Assembly: GCF_031010175.1 (NCBI RefSeq)
Contig: NZ_JAUAMB010000005.1
Location: 62,001 to 126,000, forward strand
Length of the DNA: 64,000 nt
Source of the DNA: Halomonas sp. SpR1
GTDB lineage: Bacteria > Pseudomonadota > Gammaproteobacteria > Pseudomonadales > Halomonadaceae
Reading direction: 5' to 3'
Numbering within the stretch: the stretch's first letter is position 1; the number at the start of each line of letters is the position of its first letter. Made by a program: the position numbers and the translations under genes. Positions 1 through 9,996 of this stretch are shown piece after piece. Below the pieces are notes generated by a model, which saw only the letters and a program-made list of their open reading frames with translations, searched no databases and had not been told where the DNA came from.

Positions 1-2
1 TA

Positions 3-356
3 CCTTTATTGGCGTTAGTGGTGTTCATCATCGCTGCTTCGCAAATTAATACGGTGCTGGGACTTAGCCAGGTATTAGTTCAGGTAGTGTTTATTTTTAT
101 CGGCTTTTTACTCTTTGCAGCGCTGTTGGGTAAGGGGCTTGGCAAACTATTCAAACTGCCAACCGCTAGCGCCCGAACCCTGGCGTTTAGTTTTGGTACG
201 CGTAACTCTTTTGTGATGCTGCCCATTGCCCTGACACTGCCTAACGCCTGGCAGGCAGCGGTCGTGGTGGTGGTGTTTCAATCTCTGGTAGAGCTATTTG
301 GCATGGTGGCGTTCTTACGCTGGGTGCCTAGCAAGCTATTGCCAGCGCATACATAG
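3..356 (+). CDS. SBF/ACR3-like permease, C-terminal fragment
   Basis: This is the last ~117 residues of a membrane permease whose start lies left of the window; the frame is open to the edge. It shows about three hydrophobic segments and a 'SFGTRNSFVMLPIAL' stretch followed by 'VVVVFQSLVELFGM', which resembles the C-terminus of the bile acid:sodium symporter / arsenical-resistance (ACR3-like) superfamily. Substrate cannot be told from this fragment. No arsenic genes accompany it in the window. A long non-coding gap separates it from cfa, so the two are probably not co-transcribed. Confidence 0.6.
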   Translation, partial: PLLALVVFIIAASQINTVLGLSQVLVQVVFIFIGFLLFAALLGKGLGKLFKLPTASARTLAFSFGTRNSFVMLPIALTLPNAWQAAVVVVVFQSLVELFGMVAFLRWVPSKLLPAHT

Positions 357-745
357 TTATTCTCTATAGCGTCTATGGCCCAGTGGCTCCAGGGTGCCAA
401 TAGATCTTTAATCTGCTAACATTACGGATGCGATTCCTGGCTACTAGACTTCTCTATTGAAGGCTTTCGCTGTCGATTGAACTCATCAACAGGATCATAA
501 ACCATGCCACACCAACTCTCAGGGTTGATGACTCCACCCTAGCTCTTTGCCTGACATTTATGCACACCGTCTGATTGCTTCTCATGCCTAAACACATGAA
601 AAACAATCGGCTACTCATTGGCAAATGCAATAAGTGCTGGCAACGATGACTACTGACCCACCCTGAGCTTTGTTTGAATAGCAGACAGAAAGTGCTTACC
701 CCTTGATCGGTAAGTTTTTTTTAATCTTCAAACAGGGCTACTGCA
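357..745. other. Intergenic region with cfa leader
   Basis: No convincing gene is seen in these 389 bases between the permease and cfa. The only clear structure is the hairpin plus T-run at its right end, listed separately. The spacing (about 340 bases after the permease stop, 23 bases before the cfa start) fits a 5' leader of cfa better than the 3' end of the permease gene. Confidence 0.5.
695..722 (+). terminator. Terminator-like hairpin just upstream of cfa
   Basis: Six-base stem cttacc / ggtaag with an 8-base loop, directly followed by eight T residues. It has the form of a rho-independent terminator on the + strand. It lies 23 bases before the cfa start codon, so it could be a transcription attenuator in the cfa leader. 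Stem stability is modest. Confidence 0.5.
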
Positions 746-1903
746 TTGCAAAATTTCCCCCTCCCCCATACGGCATTCTTCGACGAAACCTCCTCCTCCC
801 AGCGATTTGTGGCTAGCCTGCTTGAAAAAGCAGATATTCAGATCAATGGTGATCGTCCCTGGGATATACAGCTAAATGCCCATGGGGTAATAGAAGACGC
901 CTTAGCAAGAGGCAATCTCGGCCTCGGCGAGCGTTATATGGACGGTGATTGGGACGCTGAACACCTCGATGAGTTCTTTTTCAAACTGATGCGTGCACGG
1001 CTGCCAGATCAGGTCAATCACAGCAAGTTGGTATTTCACCACCTAAAAACACGCTTAGTTAACTTACAAACCGCTAAGCGTGCGTTTCAGGTAGGCGAAG
1101 CGCATTATGACCTTGGCAACGATTTTTACGCGGCCATGCTAGATAAGCGTATGACCTACACCTGCGGCTACTGGAAAGATGCCCAAACCCTGGACGAAGC
1201 GCAGGAAGCAAAGCTGGATCTTATCTGCCGCAAGCTTGAGCTAAAACCCGGCATGCGCGTGCTGGATATCGGCTGCGGTTGGGGTAGTTTTATGGCCTAC
1301 GCCGCCGAATATTACGGCGTTGAGTGCGTAGGATTGACCATCTCCAAAGAGCAAACCGAGTACGGCAAGCAGCTAATGCAGAGCGGGCTACCGGTTGAGT
1401 TCCGGCTAAAAGATTACCGCGATGAGACCGAGCAGTTTGATCGCATTGTGAGCGTTGGCATGTTCGAGCATGTTGGCCGCAAGAACTATCGCGAGTATAT
1501 GAAGGTAGCCAATCGCTGTTTAAAAGATGACGGCCTCTTCTTGCTGCATACCATTGGCAAAAATGTACGTAATACTTCCCCAGACCCCTGGATCGATAAA
1601 TATATTTTCCCCAATGGTGAATTGCCTGCGCTTGCCCAAGTGACCAACGCGGCAGAATCGCTGTTTGTGGTAGAGGATGTGCATAACTTTGGGGCGGATT
1701 ACGATCGTACGCTGATGGCTTGGCACAAAAATTTTGAAGACCGCTGGCCCCAATTTAAAGATCAGTTCAGCGAGCGCTTTTATCGTATGTGGCGCTACTA
1801 CCTACTGAGCTGCGCCGGTGCTTTCCGCGCGCGTGACATACAGCTTTGGCAATTCGTACTCAGTAAAAAGGGTGTTACCGGTGGCTACGAGCGCGTCAGC
1901 TAA
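746..1903 (+). CDS. cfa: Cyclopropane-fatty-acyl-phospholipid synthase
   Basis: Transfers a methylene group from S-adenosylmethionine to unsaturated acyl chains of membrane phospholipids, a membrane-stabilising modification. The 385-residue protein matches E. coli Cfa over its whole length: '[15 protein letters not shown]' near the N-terminus, '[13 protein letters not shown]', the SAM-binding '[11 protein letters not shown]' near residue 175, '[11 protein letters not shown]', and the C-terminal '[14 protein letters not shown]'. The start is a TTG with only a weak ribosome site, chosen because it gives the family's usual length. It is followed by metK, whose product supplies the SAM used here. 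Confidence 0.95.
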   Translation: MQNFPLPHTAFFDETSSSQRFVASLLEKADIQINGDRPWDIQLNAHGVIEDALARGNLGLGERYMDGDWDAEHLDEFFFKLMRARLPDQVNHSKLVFHHLKTRLVNLQTAKRAFQVGEAHYDLGNDFYAAMLDKRMTYTCGYWKDAQTLDEAQEAKLDLICRKLELKPGMRVLDIGCGWGSFMAYAAEYYGVECVGLTISKEQTEYGKQLMQSGLPVEFRLKDYRDETEQFDRIVSVGMFEHVGRKNYREYMKVANRCLKDDGLFLLHTIGKNVRNTSPDPWIDKYIFPNGELPALAQVTNAAESLFVVEDVHNFGADYDRTLMAWHKNFEDRWPQFKDQFSERFYRMWRYYLLSCAGAFRARDIQLWQFVLSKKGVTGGYERVS

Positions 1904-1968
1904 ATTGTTATCGATGCTTACGCTCAAAAATTCGCCACGACTCATATTTCGATAATTGGACTACATTA

Positions 1969-3192
1969 ATGCATAACACCTTCACCCTATTTACATCCGA
2001 ATCCGTTTCAGAGGGACATCCCGACAAAATTGCCGATCAAATATCCGATGCTGTATTAGATGCCATTATCGCCCGTGACAAGCAGGCAAGGGTGGCTTGT
2101 GAAACCATGGTTAAAACCGGGGTCGCAATTATCGCTGGTGAAATCACCACCTCGGCATGGGTCGATCTTGAAATGATCGTCCGCGACGTAATCACCAACA
2201 TTGGCTATAACTCTTCTGACGTTGGTTTTGATGGCGCCACCTGCGGAGTCGTGAATCTTATCGGCAAACAGAGCGTGGATATTGCCCAGGGCGTTGATCG
2301 CAGCAAGCCCGAAGATCAAGGTGCTGGCGACCAAGGGTTAATGTTTGGTTATGCCACCAACGAAACCGAGTCGTTTATGCCTGCGCCGATCCACTATTCA
2401 CACCGTTTGGTCGAGCGTCAGGCAGAGCTCAGACAACATGGCTTATTGCCGTGGCTTCGTCCCGATGCCAAAAGCCAGGTTACCTTCCGCTACAACGCAA
2501 AGGGCATGCCCTGTGGCGTTGATGCCGTGGTGCTATCCACGCAGCACGACCCCAGCATTGATCAGGAGGAGCTTCGCAGCATTATTAAACACGAAGTCAT
2601 TGAGCAAGTGCTGCCCGCCGAGTGGCTGGATGAAAATACCCAATACCATATTAACCCCACAGGTAAATTTGTGATTGGCGGCCCGGTAGGTGATTGCGGC
2701 CTTACCGGCCGAAAAATCATCGTTGATACCTACGGCGGCATGGCCCGCCACGGCGGTGGTGCATTCTCAGGCAAAGACCCCTCAAAGGTTGACCGCAGTG
2801 CTGCTTACGCGGGCCGCTATGTCGCTAAAAATATTGTCGCCGCAGGGTTAGCCGATAAGTGTGAAATACAAATTTCGTACGCAATCGGTGTCGCAGAACC
2901 GACGTCTGTGGCCATTGACACCTTTGGTACCGGCACCATCGACGATGCCAGGATTGTAAGCCTTGTTCGGAAGCATTTTGACCTTAGACCCTTTGCCATT
3001 ACCACGATGCTCGATTTGCTACACCCCATGTATCAGCTCACCGCTGCCTACGGTCATTTTGGGCGCGAACCGTTTGAGCATAGCTACCATTGGGTCGACG
3101 ATAAAGGCGAAGCACAGGTGGAAACATTCACCGCTTTCCCTTGGGAAAGAATAGATAAAGCCGATGCACTGCGCCAAGCAGCCCAGCTTTAA
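1969..3192 (+). CDS. metK: S-adenosylmethionine synthetase
   Basis: Makes S-adenosylmethionine from methionine and ATP in the cytoplasm. The N-terminal '[19 protein letters not shown]' carries the ATP-site His and Asp; '[12 protein letters not shown]' and '[19 protein letters not shown]' are the family's signature segments. At 407 residues it is somewhat longer than the ~384-residue enterobacterial enzyme, partly from its C-terminal tail. It sits between a SAM consumer (cfa, 65 bases upstream) and luxS (99 bases downstream), which recycles the by-product S-ribosylhomocysteine. Whether this is the only metK of the genome cannot be seen here. Confidence 0.95.
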   Translation: MHNTFTLFTSESVSEGHPDKIADQISDAVLDAIIARDKQARVACETMVKTGVAIIAGEITTSAWVDLEMIVRDVITNIGYNSSDVGFDGATCGVVNLIGKQSVDIAQGVDRSKPEDQGAGDQGLMFGYATNETESFMPAPIHYSHRLVERQAELRQHGLLPWLRPDAKSQVTFRYNAKGMPCGVDAVVLSTQHDPSIDQEELRSIIKHEVIEQVLPAEWLDENTQYHINPTGKFVIGGPVGDCGLTGRKIIVDTYGGMARHGGGAFSGKDPSKVDRSAAYAGRYVAKNIVAAGLADKCEIQISYAIGVAEPTSVAIDTFGTGTIDDARIVSLVRKHFDLRPFAITTMLDLLHPMYQLTAAYGHFGREPFEHSYHWVDDKGEAQVETFTAFPWERIDKADALRQAAQL

Positions 3193-3210
3193 CGATAATT
3201 CACTCTATAA

Positions 3211-3269
3211 AGGTGCCGTAGGCTGAGCTTTATTGATCAATCTGCCTATAAGCCACAGCCTACGCACCT
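3211..3269 (+). repeat. Long inverted repeat between metK and luxS
   Basis: aggtgccgtaggctg (3211-3225) can pair with cagcctacgcacct (3256-3269), giving about 14 pairs with one bulge and a 30-base loop. No T-run follows, so it is not a simple terminator. It could be an mRNA processing or stabilising stem, or a dispersed palindromic repeat. Confidence 0.55.
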
Positions 3270-3291
3270 ATTAGCCACAGGATATCCACAG

Positions 3292-3759
3292 ATGACTGAA
3301 CAGAAAATGAACGTCGAGAGTTTCAACTTGGATCACACCAAGGTTAAAGCTCCCTATGTGCGCCTAGCCGATATTAAAGAAGGTCAGAACGGCGACCGTA
3401 TTCATAAATATGACTTACGCATTTGCCAACCCAACCAAGCCCACATGGAAATGCCTGCGCTGCACTCACTGGAACACCTAATGGCTGAACTTTCGCGTAA
3501 TCATACCGATAAGGTCGTTGATATCAGTCCGATGGGGTGTCAAACCGGTTTCTATATCGCGATGATCAATCATGATGATTACGACGATGTCCTCAGCATT
3601 ATCGAGCAAACGTTGGAAGATGTCTTAATAGCCACCGAAGTCCCGGCTTGCAACGAAATGCAGTGCGGCTGGGCTGCTAGCCATAGTTTAAAAGGCGCGC
3701 AAGCGCTTGCTAGTGAGTTGCTTGAAAAGCGCAGTGAATGGACACAGGTCTTCGCCTAA
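3292..3759 (+). CDS. luxS: S-ribosylhomocysteine lyase, copy 1
   Basis: Cleaves S-ribosylhomocysteine to homocysteine and DPD, the precursor of autoinducer-2. The 155 residues include the zinc ligands of the family: 'HSLEH' in place of the usual HTLEH, and the Cys of '[13 protein letters not shown]'; the 'PMGCQTGFY' segment is also present. An AGGA lies 9 bases before the ATG. It follows metK, completing a short SAM-use and recycling set, though no nucleosidase (pfs/mtnN) is seen nearby. A second, very similar copy lies on the minus strand at 45766-46233. Confidence 0.95.
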   Translation: MTEQKMNVESFNLDHTKVKAPYVRLADIKEGQNGDRIHKYDLRICQPNQAHMEMPALHSLEHLMAELSRNHTDKVVDISPMGCQTGFYIAMINHDDYDDVLSIIEQTLEDVLIATEVPACNEMQCGWAASHSLKGAQALASELLEKRSEWTQVFA

Positions 3760-4114
3760 AACGTGGCTGCATTTAGCGTCACAAGGTAAACCCGTTTATT
3801 GATCCCTTATGCTGGGTATGGCCCAAGCGCTTGACGAATTCACATCACAGCGCTTGGCCTACTCTTGCGGTAAAAACATCCTACGGAACATCAAACCTGA
3901 CTAGCGGTCAATCGTAGTAAGATTTCGCTTCAACCTACCCCAGATACCTTTGCTTAAGGTCGCTGGTAACTGCATGAGGCAACTCAATGGCACGGTTACA
4001 CAACAGCTTCTGCCCTACCCCACCCTAGCGCTACTCCACCCAGACGACCCGATGCATTTATTGCGTTTAGTAACGCAATAAACTTGCCGACACCTACCTG
4101 TGAGTGGAGTAACC
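3760..4114. other. Intergenic region with a strong hairpin
   Basis: No gene is seen in these 355 bases. A hairpin at 3820-3859 pairs ggcccaagcgct with agcgcttggcc (11 pairs, one bulge, 17-base loop). It lacks a T-run. Its position 60 bases after luxS suggests a 3' end or processing structure, but this is inference. Confidence 0.45.
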
Positions 4115-4348
4115 ATGCAAGTACAAAATACCTTTCTCCCCAACATCGACGAGCTAACGACGTCCACCGACTGGACTAGTGTGCACAGCTATTTACCCAC
4201 CAATGACAAAGCCCCACTGCTAGTGGTTTATCGCGATATCCATGGTGCTGGCGTAACATCGGCTATTTTAGAGCGCGGTCGGTTTTTGAGCGTTACCAAC
4301 CGCGCCTTGGTGCGCGGCGTGCAGGCTTGGCGTTACATGGATGAATAA
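4115..4348 (+). CDS. Small hypothetical protein
   Basis: A 77-residue protein of unknown function. The ATG at 4115 is chosen because GGAG lies 5 bases upstream; an upstream GTG at 4100 has no such site. It has no signal peptide or membrane segment; the core 'APLLVVYRDIHGAG' alternates hydrophobic and polar residues like a beta-strand and turn, and the C-terminus is basic/aromatic. It stands alone 61 bases before the helicase gene. I do not recognise the family. Confidence 0.6.
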   Translation: MQVQNTFLPNIDELTTSTDWTSVHSYLPTNDKAPLLVVYRDIHGAGVTSAILERGRFLSVTNRALVRGVQAWRYMDE

Positions 4349-4409
4349 GCTTTTCTAACGGCCTTTTCAGTCCGATACAACATCACTATTTTCTTACTTA
4401 ACAGGCACC

Positions 4410-6515
4410 ATGGATACTAAAACTGAGACCTCCCAACGAGACGCTGAACACCGCCAATTAATGCACACCCTTGAACGCATTGACATGAACATAGAGGAGA
4501 TAAATCAGCGCTTAGCGGCTTATGCAGAGGATATACAGGCCCAGAAAGAGTATTTATGGACAAGCCGGGATGAGATGGATCACATTGAGAAAATCTCCGC
4601 CCGCGAGTCAATTGAGCAGGCGGTGATGACCGGCGATAATGCGCTGGCACGCCGCCATAAGCTCGAAAAACTCAGACATTCCCCCTACTTTGGGCGTTTC
4701 GATTTTACCCACCAAGGCTCCCCTGAAGCATCCCCCGTACCGATTTATATCGGCATTCACCACTTTTATGACGACTTAGCCGGTCAAAGCCGTGTACACG
4801 ACTGGCGGGCACCCATTGCATCACTATTTTACGATTACGAAACCGGACCAGCCAGCTACCAAAGCCCGAAGGGCGAAATTAGCGGTCATATCACCCTTAA
4901 GCGTCAATTCAGAATCAAAAAAGCCAACATCGAGCTGATGATCGATAGCGATGTGCATGTGGTCGATGACGTGCTTCAAGATACGCTGAGTCAAGCGTCT
5001 GACGACACGATGAAAAACATCGTCGCCACCATTCAGCGTGATCAAAATGCGATTATCCGTAACGACGAAGCCCATACTTTGATTATTCAGGGAGTGGCAG
5101 GCTCCGGAAAAACCTCGATTGCGCTACACCGAATTGCTTTTCTGCTTTATCGATTTAAAGACACGCTTAGCTCAGAAGATATCTTGATTATCTCCCCCAA
5201 CCAGGTGTTTTCCGACTACATCGCCAACGTACTGCCCGAACTGGGTGAAGAGACCGTAAATCAGGTGGGAATGGAGACCCTTGCCGATGAATTGCTCAAC
5301 AGTCAGTATCGTTTCGAGACATTTTTTGAACAGACCACGGCGCTACTGGAAAAAAATGACGAGGCCATGAAAGCGCGCTTGCATTTCAAAGCCTCGCCAG
5401 AATTCCTTAAAGAGCTCGATCGTTATGCAGCCGAAGTTGAGGCAAAGCGTTTCACGGCTGAAGATATTTGGATTGCCCGGCGCTTAGTGCCTGGCTGGTT
5501 ACTGGAGGAGGTATTTAAAAAACATCGCAACTTACCCACCAATGAACGCCTAGGGCAGGTGAGCTGGGAAATAGAGCGTAAAATTGGCAATCAATATAAC
5601 TATGATTTAGAGCCCGACGAGCGCAAGACGCTAAAAGCCACCATTAAGGGCATGCTAAAACAGAAAACCCTGCGCGAGACCTACAAGGAGTTTTACACTT
5701 GGCTGGGTAAACCCGAACTGTTCAAAACGGCTTCCCGGGGGCGCCTTGAGTATGCCGATGTATTCCCCCTGATCTACCTAAAGATGCGCTTAGAGGGCGT
5801 GCACTCCCGCTGGCGGAATGCCAAACATCTGTTAATCGATGAAATGCAGGACTATACGCCAGTCCAGTACGCGGTGATTGGTCAGCTGTTTCGTTGCAAA
5901 AAAACCGTGCTAGGCGATAGCTACCAATCGGTTAACCCCTATAGCGCCTCGAAAGCCGAGCAGATACGCCAGGTGCTGCGTCAGTCCATGTACGTGACGC
6001 TGAATAAAAGCTACCGCTCGAGTATCGAGATCTCTCGCTTCGCCCAGCATATCGCCTATAACCCCGATCTGGAGCCGATCGAGCGTCATGGTAAGCCGCC
6101 TGCTATTCACCGCTGCAACTCACGTAAGCAATCGCATACAGCCATTCAGCAACTAGCCCATGACTTTACAGCCTCAACGCATAACACCTTGGGGATTGTG
6201 TGCAAAACCCAAAAGCAGGCCAGTCTCGTTTTTAAAGCGTTAGAAGGACAGTTCGATAAGCTACAGTTACTCACTGAGCAAAGCACCGCTTTTGGACAGG
6301 GCATTATTATCTGTACTGCCCATATGGCGAAGGGCTTGGAATTTGACCGCGTCATTGTGCCCGAGGTAACGGCCGCCCATTATGCGACGGATATGGAGCG
6401 CAACTTACTCTACGTGGCCTGCACACGGGCGATGCACCAGCTTGATCTTACTTATCATGACGCACCCTCGACGTTTATCGCAAAGCTGGAAAGCCATCAG
6501 TTTCAAGCAGCGTGA
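4410..6515 (+). CDS. helD: HelD-like UvrD-superfamily helicase
   Basis: A 701-residue superfamily-1 ATPase resembling Bacillus HelD, which recycles RNA polymerase by prising it off DNA. In order: an N-terminal predicted coiled coil (residues ~10-60, needed in HelD to enter the polymerase secondary channel), 'SPYFGRFDF' and 'VHDWRAPIASLFYDY', then 'MKNIVATIQRDQNAIIRN' and Walker A 'GVAGSGKTS' at residues ~228-236, Walker B 'LLIDEMQDYTP' near 475, and C-terminal motif VI 'YVACTRAMHQLDL' near 670. These N-terminal blocks set it apart from UvrD/Rep. HelD is best known from Gram-positive bacteria, so its presence here is notable. It appears monocistronic. Confidence 0.8.
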   Translation: MDTKTETSQRDAEHRQLMHTLERIDMNIEEINQRLAAYAEDIQAQKEYLWTSRDEMDHIEKISARESIEQAVMTGDNALARRHKLEKLRHSPYFGRFDFTHQGSPEASPVPIYIGIHHFYDDLAGQSRVHDWRAPIASLFYDYETGPASYQSPKGEISGHITLKRQFRIKKANIELMIDSDVHVVDDVLQDTLSQASDDTMKNIVATIQRDQNAIIRNDEAHTLIIQGVAGSGKTSIALHRIAFLLYRFKDTLSSEDILIISPNQVFSDYIANVLPELGEETVNQVGMETLADELLNSQYRFETFFEQTTALLEKNDEAMKARLHFKASPEFLKELDRYAAEVEAKRFTAEDIWIARRLVPGWLLEEVFKKHRNLPTNERLGQVSWEIERKIGNQYNYDLEPDERKTLKATIKGMLKQKTLRETYKEFYTWLGKPELFKTASRGRLEYADVFPLIYLKMRLEGVHSRWRNAKHLLIDEMQDYTPVQYAVIGQLFRCKKTVLGDSYQSVNPYSASKAEQIRQVLRQSMYVTLNKSYRSSIEISRFAQHIAYNPDLEPIERHGKPPAIHRCNSRKQSHTAIQQLAHDFTASTHNTLGIVCKTQKQASLVFKALEGQFDKLQLLTEQSTAFGQGIIICTAHMAKGLEFDRVIVPEVTAAHYATDMERNLLYVACTRAMHQLDLTYHDAPSTFIAKLESHQFQAA

Positions 6516-6531
6516 TGCTCAAAAAAATAGA

Positions 6532-6996
6532 TCACAACGACGATTTGAATAACGACCATACGCTCTCTTCATCGGAAACATAAAGGTGTAAGTGGTGCAG
6601 GTGTTTCGCGTGTTGCAGCTGATCACTCAAAGCCAAGACAGCTTCCCGAACAGCCTCTATACCGCCTGGAACATGAGAATTGACGCCAGGCAAAGGAATA
6701 GAAAGCGTAGCAAGTTCTTCGCGTTCGGCCACCATAATAATTTTACGGTAGCCCTTGGCCCATAAAGCCAGCGTTTTAGTATCACTATTACTGCTTTGGG
6801 GCGGTGCAAATTTAATTACCGCTGCCCCCTCCTCCTGAAATGGTTGCGAGAGCATCCAGGCCTCACCAATAACGCTGCTGCCCAAGGCGTTTATTTGCTC
6901 TTGTTTAGCAGGCACTACGCATGCATTTTCTAGCGAAACATCGATATCCGCTTGATTTATTATGATGTGTGTTTTATTGAGCTGCCAAGTTTTCAT
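6532..6996 (-). CDS. Putative macro-domain-like protein
   Basis: A 154-residue cytoplasmic protein. The tail reads like the second half of a macro (ADP-ribose-binding) domain: 'SIPLPGVNSHVPGGIEAV' occupies the place of the 'P-x-I-S-T-G-x-x-G-x-P' loop, followed by a helix and a final strand 'LHHLHLYVSDEESV'. The usual N-terminal NAAN motif is not evident ('CVVPAKQEQINALG' stands there), so catalysis is doubtful. It is convergent with helD (16-base gap) and downstream of the universal stress protein gene, from which a terminator separates it. The family call is tentative. Confidence 0.45.
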   Translation of the reverse strand: MKTWQLNKTHIIINQADIDVSLENACVVPAKQEQINALGSSVIGEAWMLSQPFQEEGAAVIKFAPPQSSNSDTKTLALWAKGYRKIIMVAEREELATLSIPLPGVNSHVPGGIEAVREAVLALSDQLQHAKHLHHLHLYVSDEESVWSLFKSSL

Positions 6997-7013
6997 TAGC
7001 GTCTCCTTAGAAC

Positions 7014-7049
7014 AAAAAAGCCGGCACGCTCAATAAGTGAGGGCCGGCT
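7014..7049 (-). terminator. Rho-independent terminator after Usp gene
   Basis: Read on the minus strand, agccggc and gccggct form a 7-pair GC-rich stem with a 17-base loop, followed by six T residues. It lies 55 bases beyond the stop of the universal stress protein gene. Confidence 0.8.
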
Positions 7050-7103
7050 GCGGGGTAAACTACGCAATGCGAGCGAACTTTTTTGCGCTATTTTCAGTGC
7101 GCT

Positions 7104-7961
7104 TTAGCGCAGAATCAGCACCGGTATGCGGCTCCCGCGTAGCATCGCCGTAGTGGTACTGCCAACCAGCAGGTGACGAATACGCGAGTGCCCGTAGGCG
7201 CCCATCACCAGCAGATCAATGCTGTGCTCTTTTTCGTAAGCCTGTAGTGCTTCGTCTACTTCACCTGCACGAATAGCGCCTTCGGCTTGATGGCCGCCGT
7301 CACGCAACGTATTTAACGCCCACTCTAGCTCTGAGCGGCGTTCAGCCGTCTCTGCACCCACGATGAGCACGTGGCATTCGGTGCCTGTAAATAGCGGTGA
7401 CCGCGCCAGCATTTCAACGCCCTTGCGGGCCGTTTTGCTACCATCAAACGCTACCAGAATCTTTTCTGGACGCTTGAATGTTTGTGGCACCATCAGGATC
7501 GGGCGGTGCATTTCACGCACTACCCGCTCAAGGTTAGAACCGAGGTGGCCACTGGCCTGGTGGGCAGTTTCTCCGCGCTTACCCAACACCAGCAACCGTA
7601 CGTCTTTTTCAAGTTCTACTAGCGTTTCAACCAGGGTACCGTTGAGCTGGCGGGTAATAGGATCACTGATGCCATCTTCCAAAGCTCGCGTTTTGGCCGC
7701 TTCCAGCATTAGCTTGCCCTGTTCGCGATTGACCTTAGCGCGCTGCTCATCAAGCTCAGAAAGCTCTTTCATCAGCCGTTCGCGGGCCCCGAAACGCAGG
7801 TTGCCGGACAGGTTCTGCTCTTCGGGTACTTCTGAGTGGTTGTCGACCACATGCACAAAGGCTAACGCTGCATCCATGGCCAAGCTTGCCCAGGCGGCGT
7901 AATCGCACACACCTTCGGAAAACTGGGAGCCGTCAATGGCGGCTAATACCTGTTCTGACAT
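7104..7961 (-). CDS. Universal stress protein, tandem UspA domains
   Basis: A 285-residue cytoplasmic protein with two UspA folds (residues ~1-150 and ~160-285). Each half ends with the ATP-binding type motif: 'GKRGETAHQASGHLGS' in the first, 'GAYGHSRIRHLLVGSTT' in the second. The gene lies only 19 bases downstream of the SulP transporter and probably shares its transcript. In Halomonas, TeaD, a UspA protein, regulates the adjacent ectoine TRAP transporter, so a regulatory role towards the SulP carrier is a reasonable inference. Confidence 0.85.
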   Translation of the reverse strand: MSEQVLAAIDGSQFSEGVCDYAAWASLAMDAALAFVHVVDNHSEVPEEQNLSGNLRFGARERLMKELSELDEQRAKVNREQGKLMLEAAKTRALEDGISDPITRQLNGTLVETLVELEKDVRLLVLGKRGETAHQASGHLGSNLERVVREMHRPILMVPQTFKRPEKILVAFDGSKTARKGVEMLARSPLFTGTECHVLIVGAETAERRSELEWALNTLRDGGHQAEGAIRAGEVDEALQAYEKEHSIDLLVMGAYGHSRIRHLLVGSTTTAMLRGSRIPVLILR

Positions 7962-7980
7962 ATCGCTCTCCTTGTCTTAA

Positions 7981-9534
7981 TTAGTGGCCGCCCATCAACT
8001 TTTCAACTGCTTCGGGGTCATTGTGTACCGCGTAGCGATCCACGATTGTCGCACTGGCTTCGCTCAAGCCCACCATCTCTACTTCGGTACCTTCACGGCG
8101 GAATTTAATCACTACGCGATCCAGTGCCTGTACAGCGGTAATATCCCAGAAGTGCGCGCGAGAGAGGTTGATAGTAACTTTATCGATACTCTCTTTGAAG
8201 TCAAAGGCAGCTATAAAGCGCTCTGATGAGGCAAAGAACACCTGACCCACCACTTCGTATTCACGCTCTTTACCGGCCTCAACTTCTTTGGAACCGATAT
8301 ACATGATGTTGCCGACTTTGTTGGCAAAAAACATTGCGGCGAGAAGTACCCCAACGAACACACCAATCGCCAGGTTGTGAGTACCGACTGTCACAAGAAC
8401 CGTTGCCACCATGACAAAGTTGGTGCTCATGGGATGCTTTTTCAGATCGCGGATCGACTCCCAGCTAAAGGTACCGATTGCCACCATAATCATTACCGCT
8501 ACCAGCGCCGCCATGGGGATCTGAGAAACCCAGTCCGCCAGGAAGACCACCATTAATAATAGCGCGATACCAGCGATGAGCGAGGAGGTACGGCGACGAC
8601 CACCGGATTTGATATTAATGATGGATTGACCAATCATGGCGCAACCCGCCATACCACCAATGAGCCCCGAGCCGATGTTGGCGATACCTTGGCCCTTACA
8701 CTCGCGATTTTTGTTGCTTTTGGTATCGGTTAAGTCATCAATGATCGTTGCGGTCATCATTGATTCCAGTAGCCCTACGACCATCAACATAATTGAATAG
8801 GGCAATACAATCATCAGCGTTTCTAGGTTCAGCGGCACATCGGGCCACAAAAATACTGGCAGGGTGTCAGGAAGTTCACCCATATCTCCTACGCTGCGAA
8901 TATCCATACCAGTCATCATATAAATGACGGTCAACACAACGATACAAATCAGCGGGGATGGGATCGCTTTACCGATGACGGGCACATAAGGGAAGCCGTA
9001 AATAATCACCAGGCCAGCAACCGTCATAGCGTAAACATGCCACGATACATCCGTCAGCTCAGGTAACTGCGACATAAAAATCAGAATAGCCAGGGCGTTC
9101 ACAAACCCAGTCACCACCGAACGCGATACAAAGCGCATTAGTTCGGCGAGCTTTAAGTAGCCCGCAATAATCTGCAGCACCCCGGTCAGCAGGGTAGCCA
9201 CCAGCAGGTACTCCAGACCGTGATCCTTGACGAGCGTGATCATCAGCAGTGCCATTGCGCCTGTTGCGCCGGAAATCATCCCAGAACGGCCACCAGCAAA
9301 GGCAATGACAACACAGATAGCAAACGAGGCGTAGAGACCGACTTTAGGGTCAACGCCTGCGATGATCGAGAACGCAATGGCCTCGGGTATCAGCGCCAGC
9401 GCCACGACAATCCCCGCAAGGGTGTCGCCCTTGAGGTTAGAGAGCCAAGATTGTTTAAACTTTTCGTACATGCGAGGGGTCCACGGTTTTAGGTTAACGA
9501 CAGGCCAAAGGCAGTCTAACAGCGCCGCCAACAA
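7981..9534 (-). CDS. SulP family anion transporter with STAS domain
   Basis: Inner-membrane secondary carrier of the SulP/SLC26 family (sulfate, bicarbonate or related anions). About ten to twelve membrane segments precede a C-terminal STAS domain (residues ~420-515, '[20 protein letters not shown]'). The N-terminal '[20 protein letters not shown]' is a family hallmark. The start is uncertain: a TTG at 9534 gives 517 residues, an ATG at 9471 ('MYEKFKQSW') gives 496 and fits the family better, but neither has a clear ribosome site. Substrate cannot be assigned. It is paired with the downstream Usp gene. Confidence 0.85.
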   Translation of the reverse strand: MLAALLDCLWPVVNLKPWTPRMYEKFKQSWLSNLKGDTLAGIVVALALIPEAIAFSIIAGVDPKVGLYASFAICVVIAFAGGRSGMISGATGAMALLMITLVKDHGLEYLLVATLLTGVLQIIAGYLKLAELMRFVSRSVVTGFVNALAILIFMSQLPELTDVSWHVYAMTVAGLVIIYGFPYVPVIGKAIPSPLICIVVLTVIYMMTGMDIRSVGDMGELPDTLPVFLWPDVPLNLETLMIVLPYSIMLMVVGLLESMMTATIIDDLTDTKSNKNRECKGQGIANIGSGLIGGMAGCAMIGQSIINIKSGGRRRTSSLIAGIALLLMVVFLADWVSQIPMAALVAVMIMVAIGTFSWESIRDLKKHPMSTNFVMVATVLVTVGTHNLAIGVFVGVLLAAMFFANKVGNIMYIGSKEVEAGKEREYEVVGQVFFASSERFIAAFDFKESIDKVTINLSRAHFWDITAVQALDRVVIKFRREGTEVEMVGLSEASATIVDRYAVHNDPEAVEKLMGGH

Positions 9535-9996
9535 GGGAGAGCACTGCCATCGATTGGCACGCTGAGATCATCAATTTTTATTATAAAAAGGGTGGGCTAG
9601 CGTTGGATACCGCTAAATTCAATACCACAAGGCGATGACAGCACGATGAATGAGCTTCAGCGCCTCAGAAAAAGAGGGGACTAGGGCGGGGTCATCAGCC
9701 CTAAAAAGCAATATGTGAATGTAGTCATTGGTAAGGATTCTTTTACAGAACGATTTACAGAACACAACACGGGGTGCGACAAAGTGGCGTATGTTACCAG
9801 CAATCCTGCTGCATTGCACCTAACGTCTAACGGCAGCAGCTAAACGCCCATTGAGGTAGCCGCGACTTTAGACAGAGTGACCTTAGCCCCGCTTTTGACG
9901 TATCATTGCGCCGTTAAAAGAGACGTTGATTGCCAACTATTCACGTTGAAGCGGCACGGTTTTTCCGCCGATTAGTCGATTAAAGAGGAGCAGTAC
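9535..9996. other. Divergent intergenic region
   Basis: These 462 bases separate the minus-strand SulP gene from the plus-strand dehydrogenase gene and must carry both promoters. No gene or strong repeat was recognised. A 66-codon open frame at 9619-9819 has no supporting features and is not called. Confidence 0.4.

Noticed and set aside
9619..9819. Small minus-strand frame in the SulP/dehydrogenase spacer
   Set aside because: No ribosome site, no motif and odd composition.
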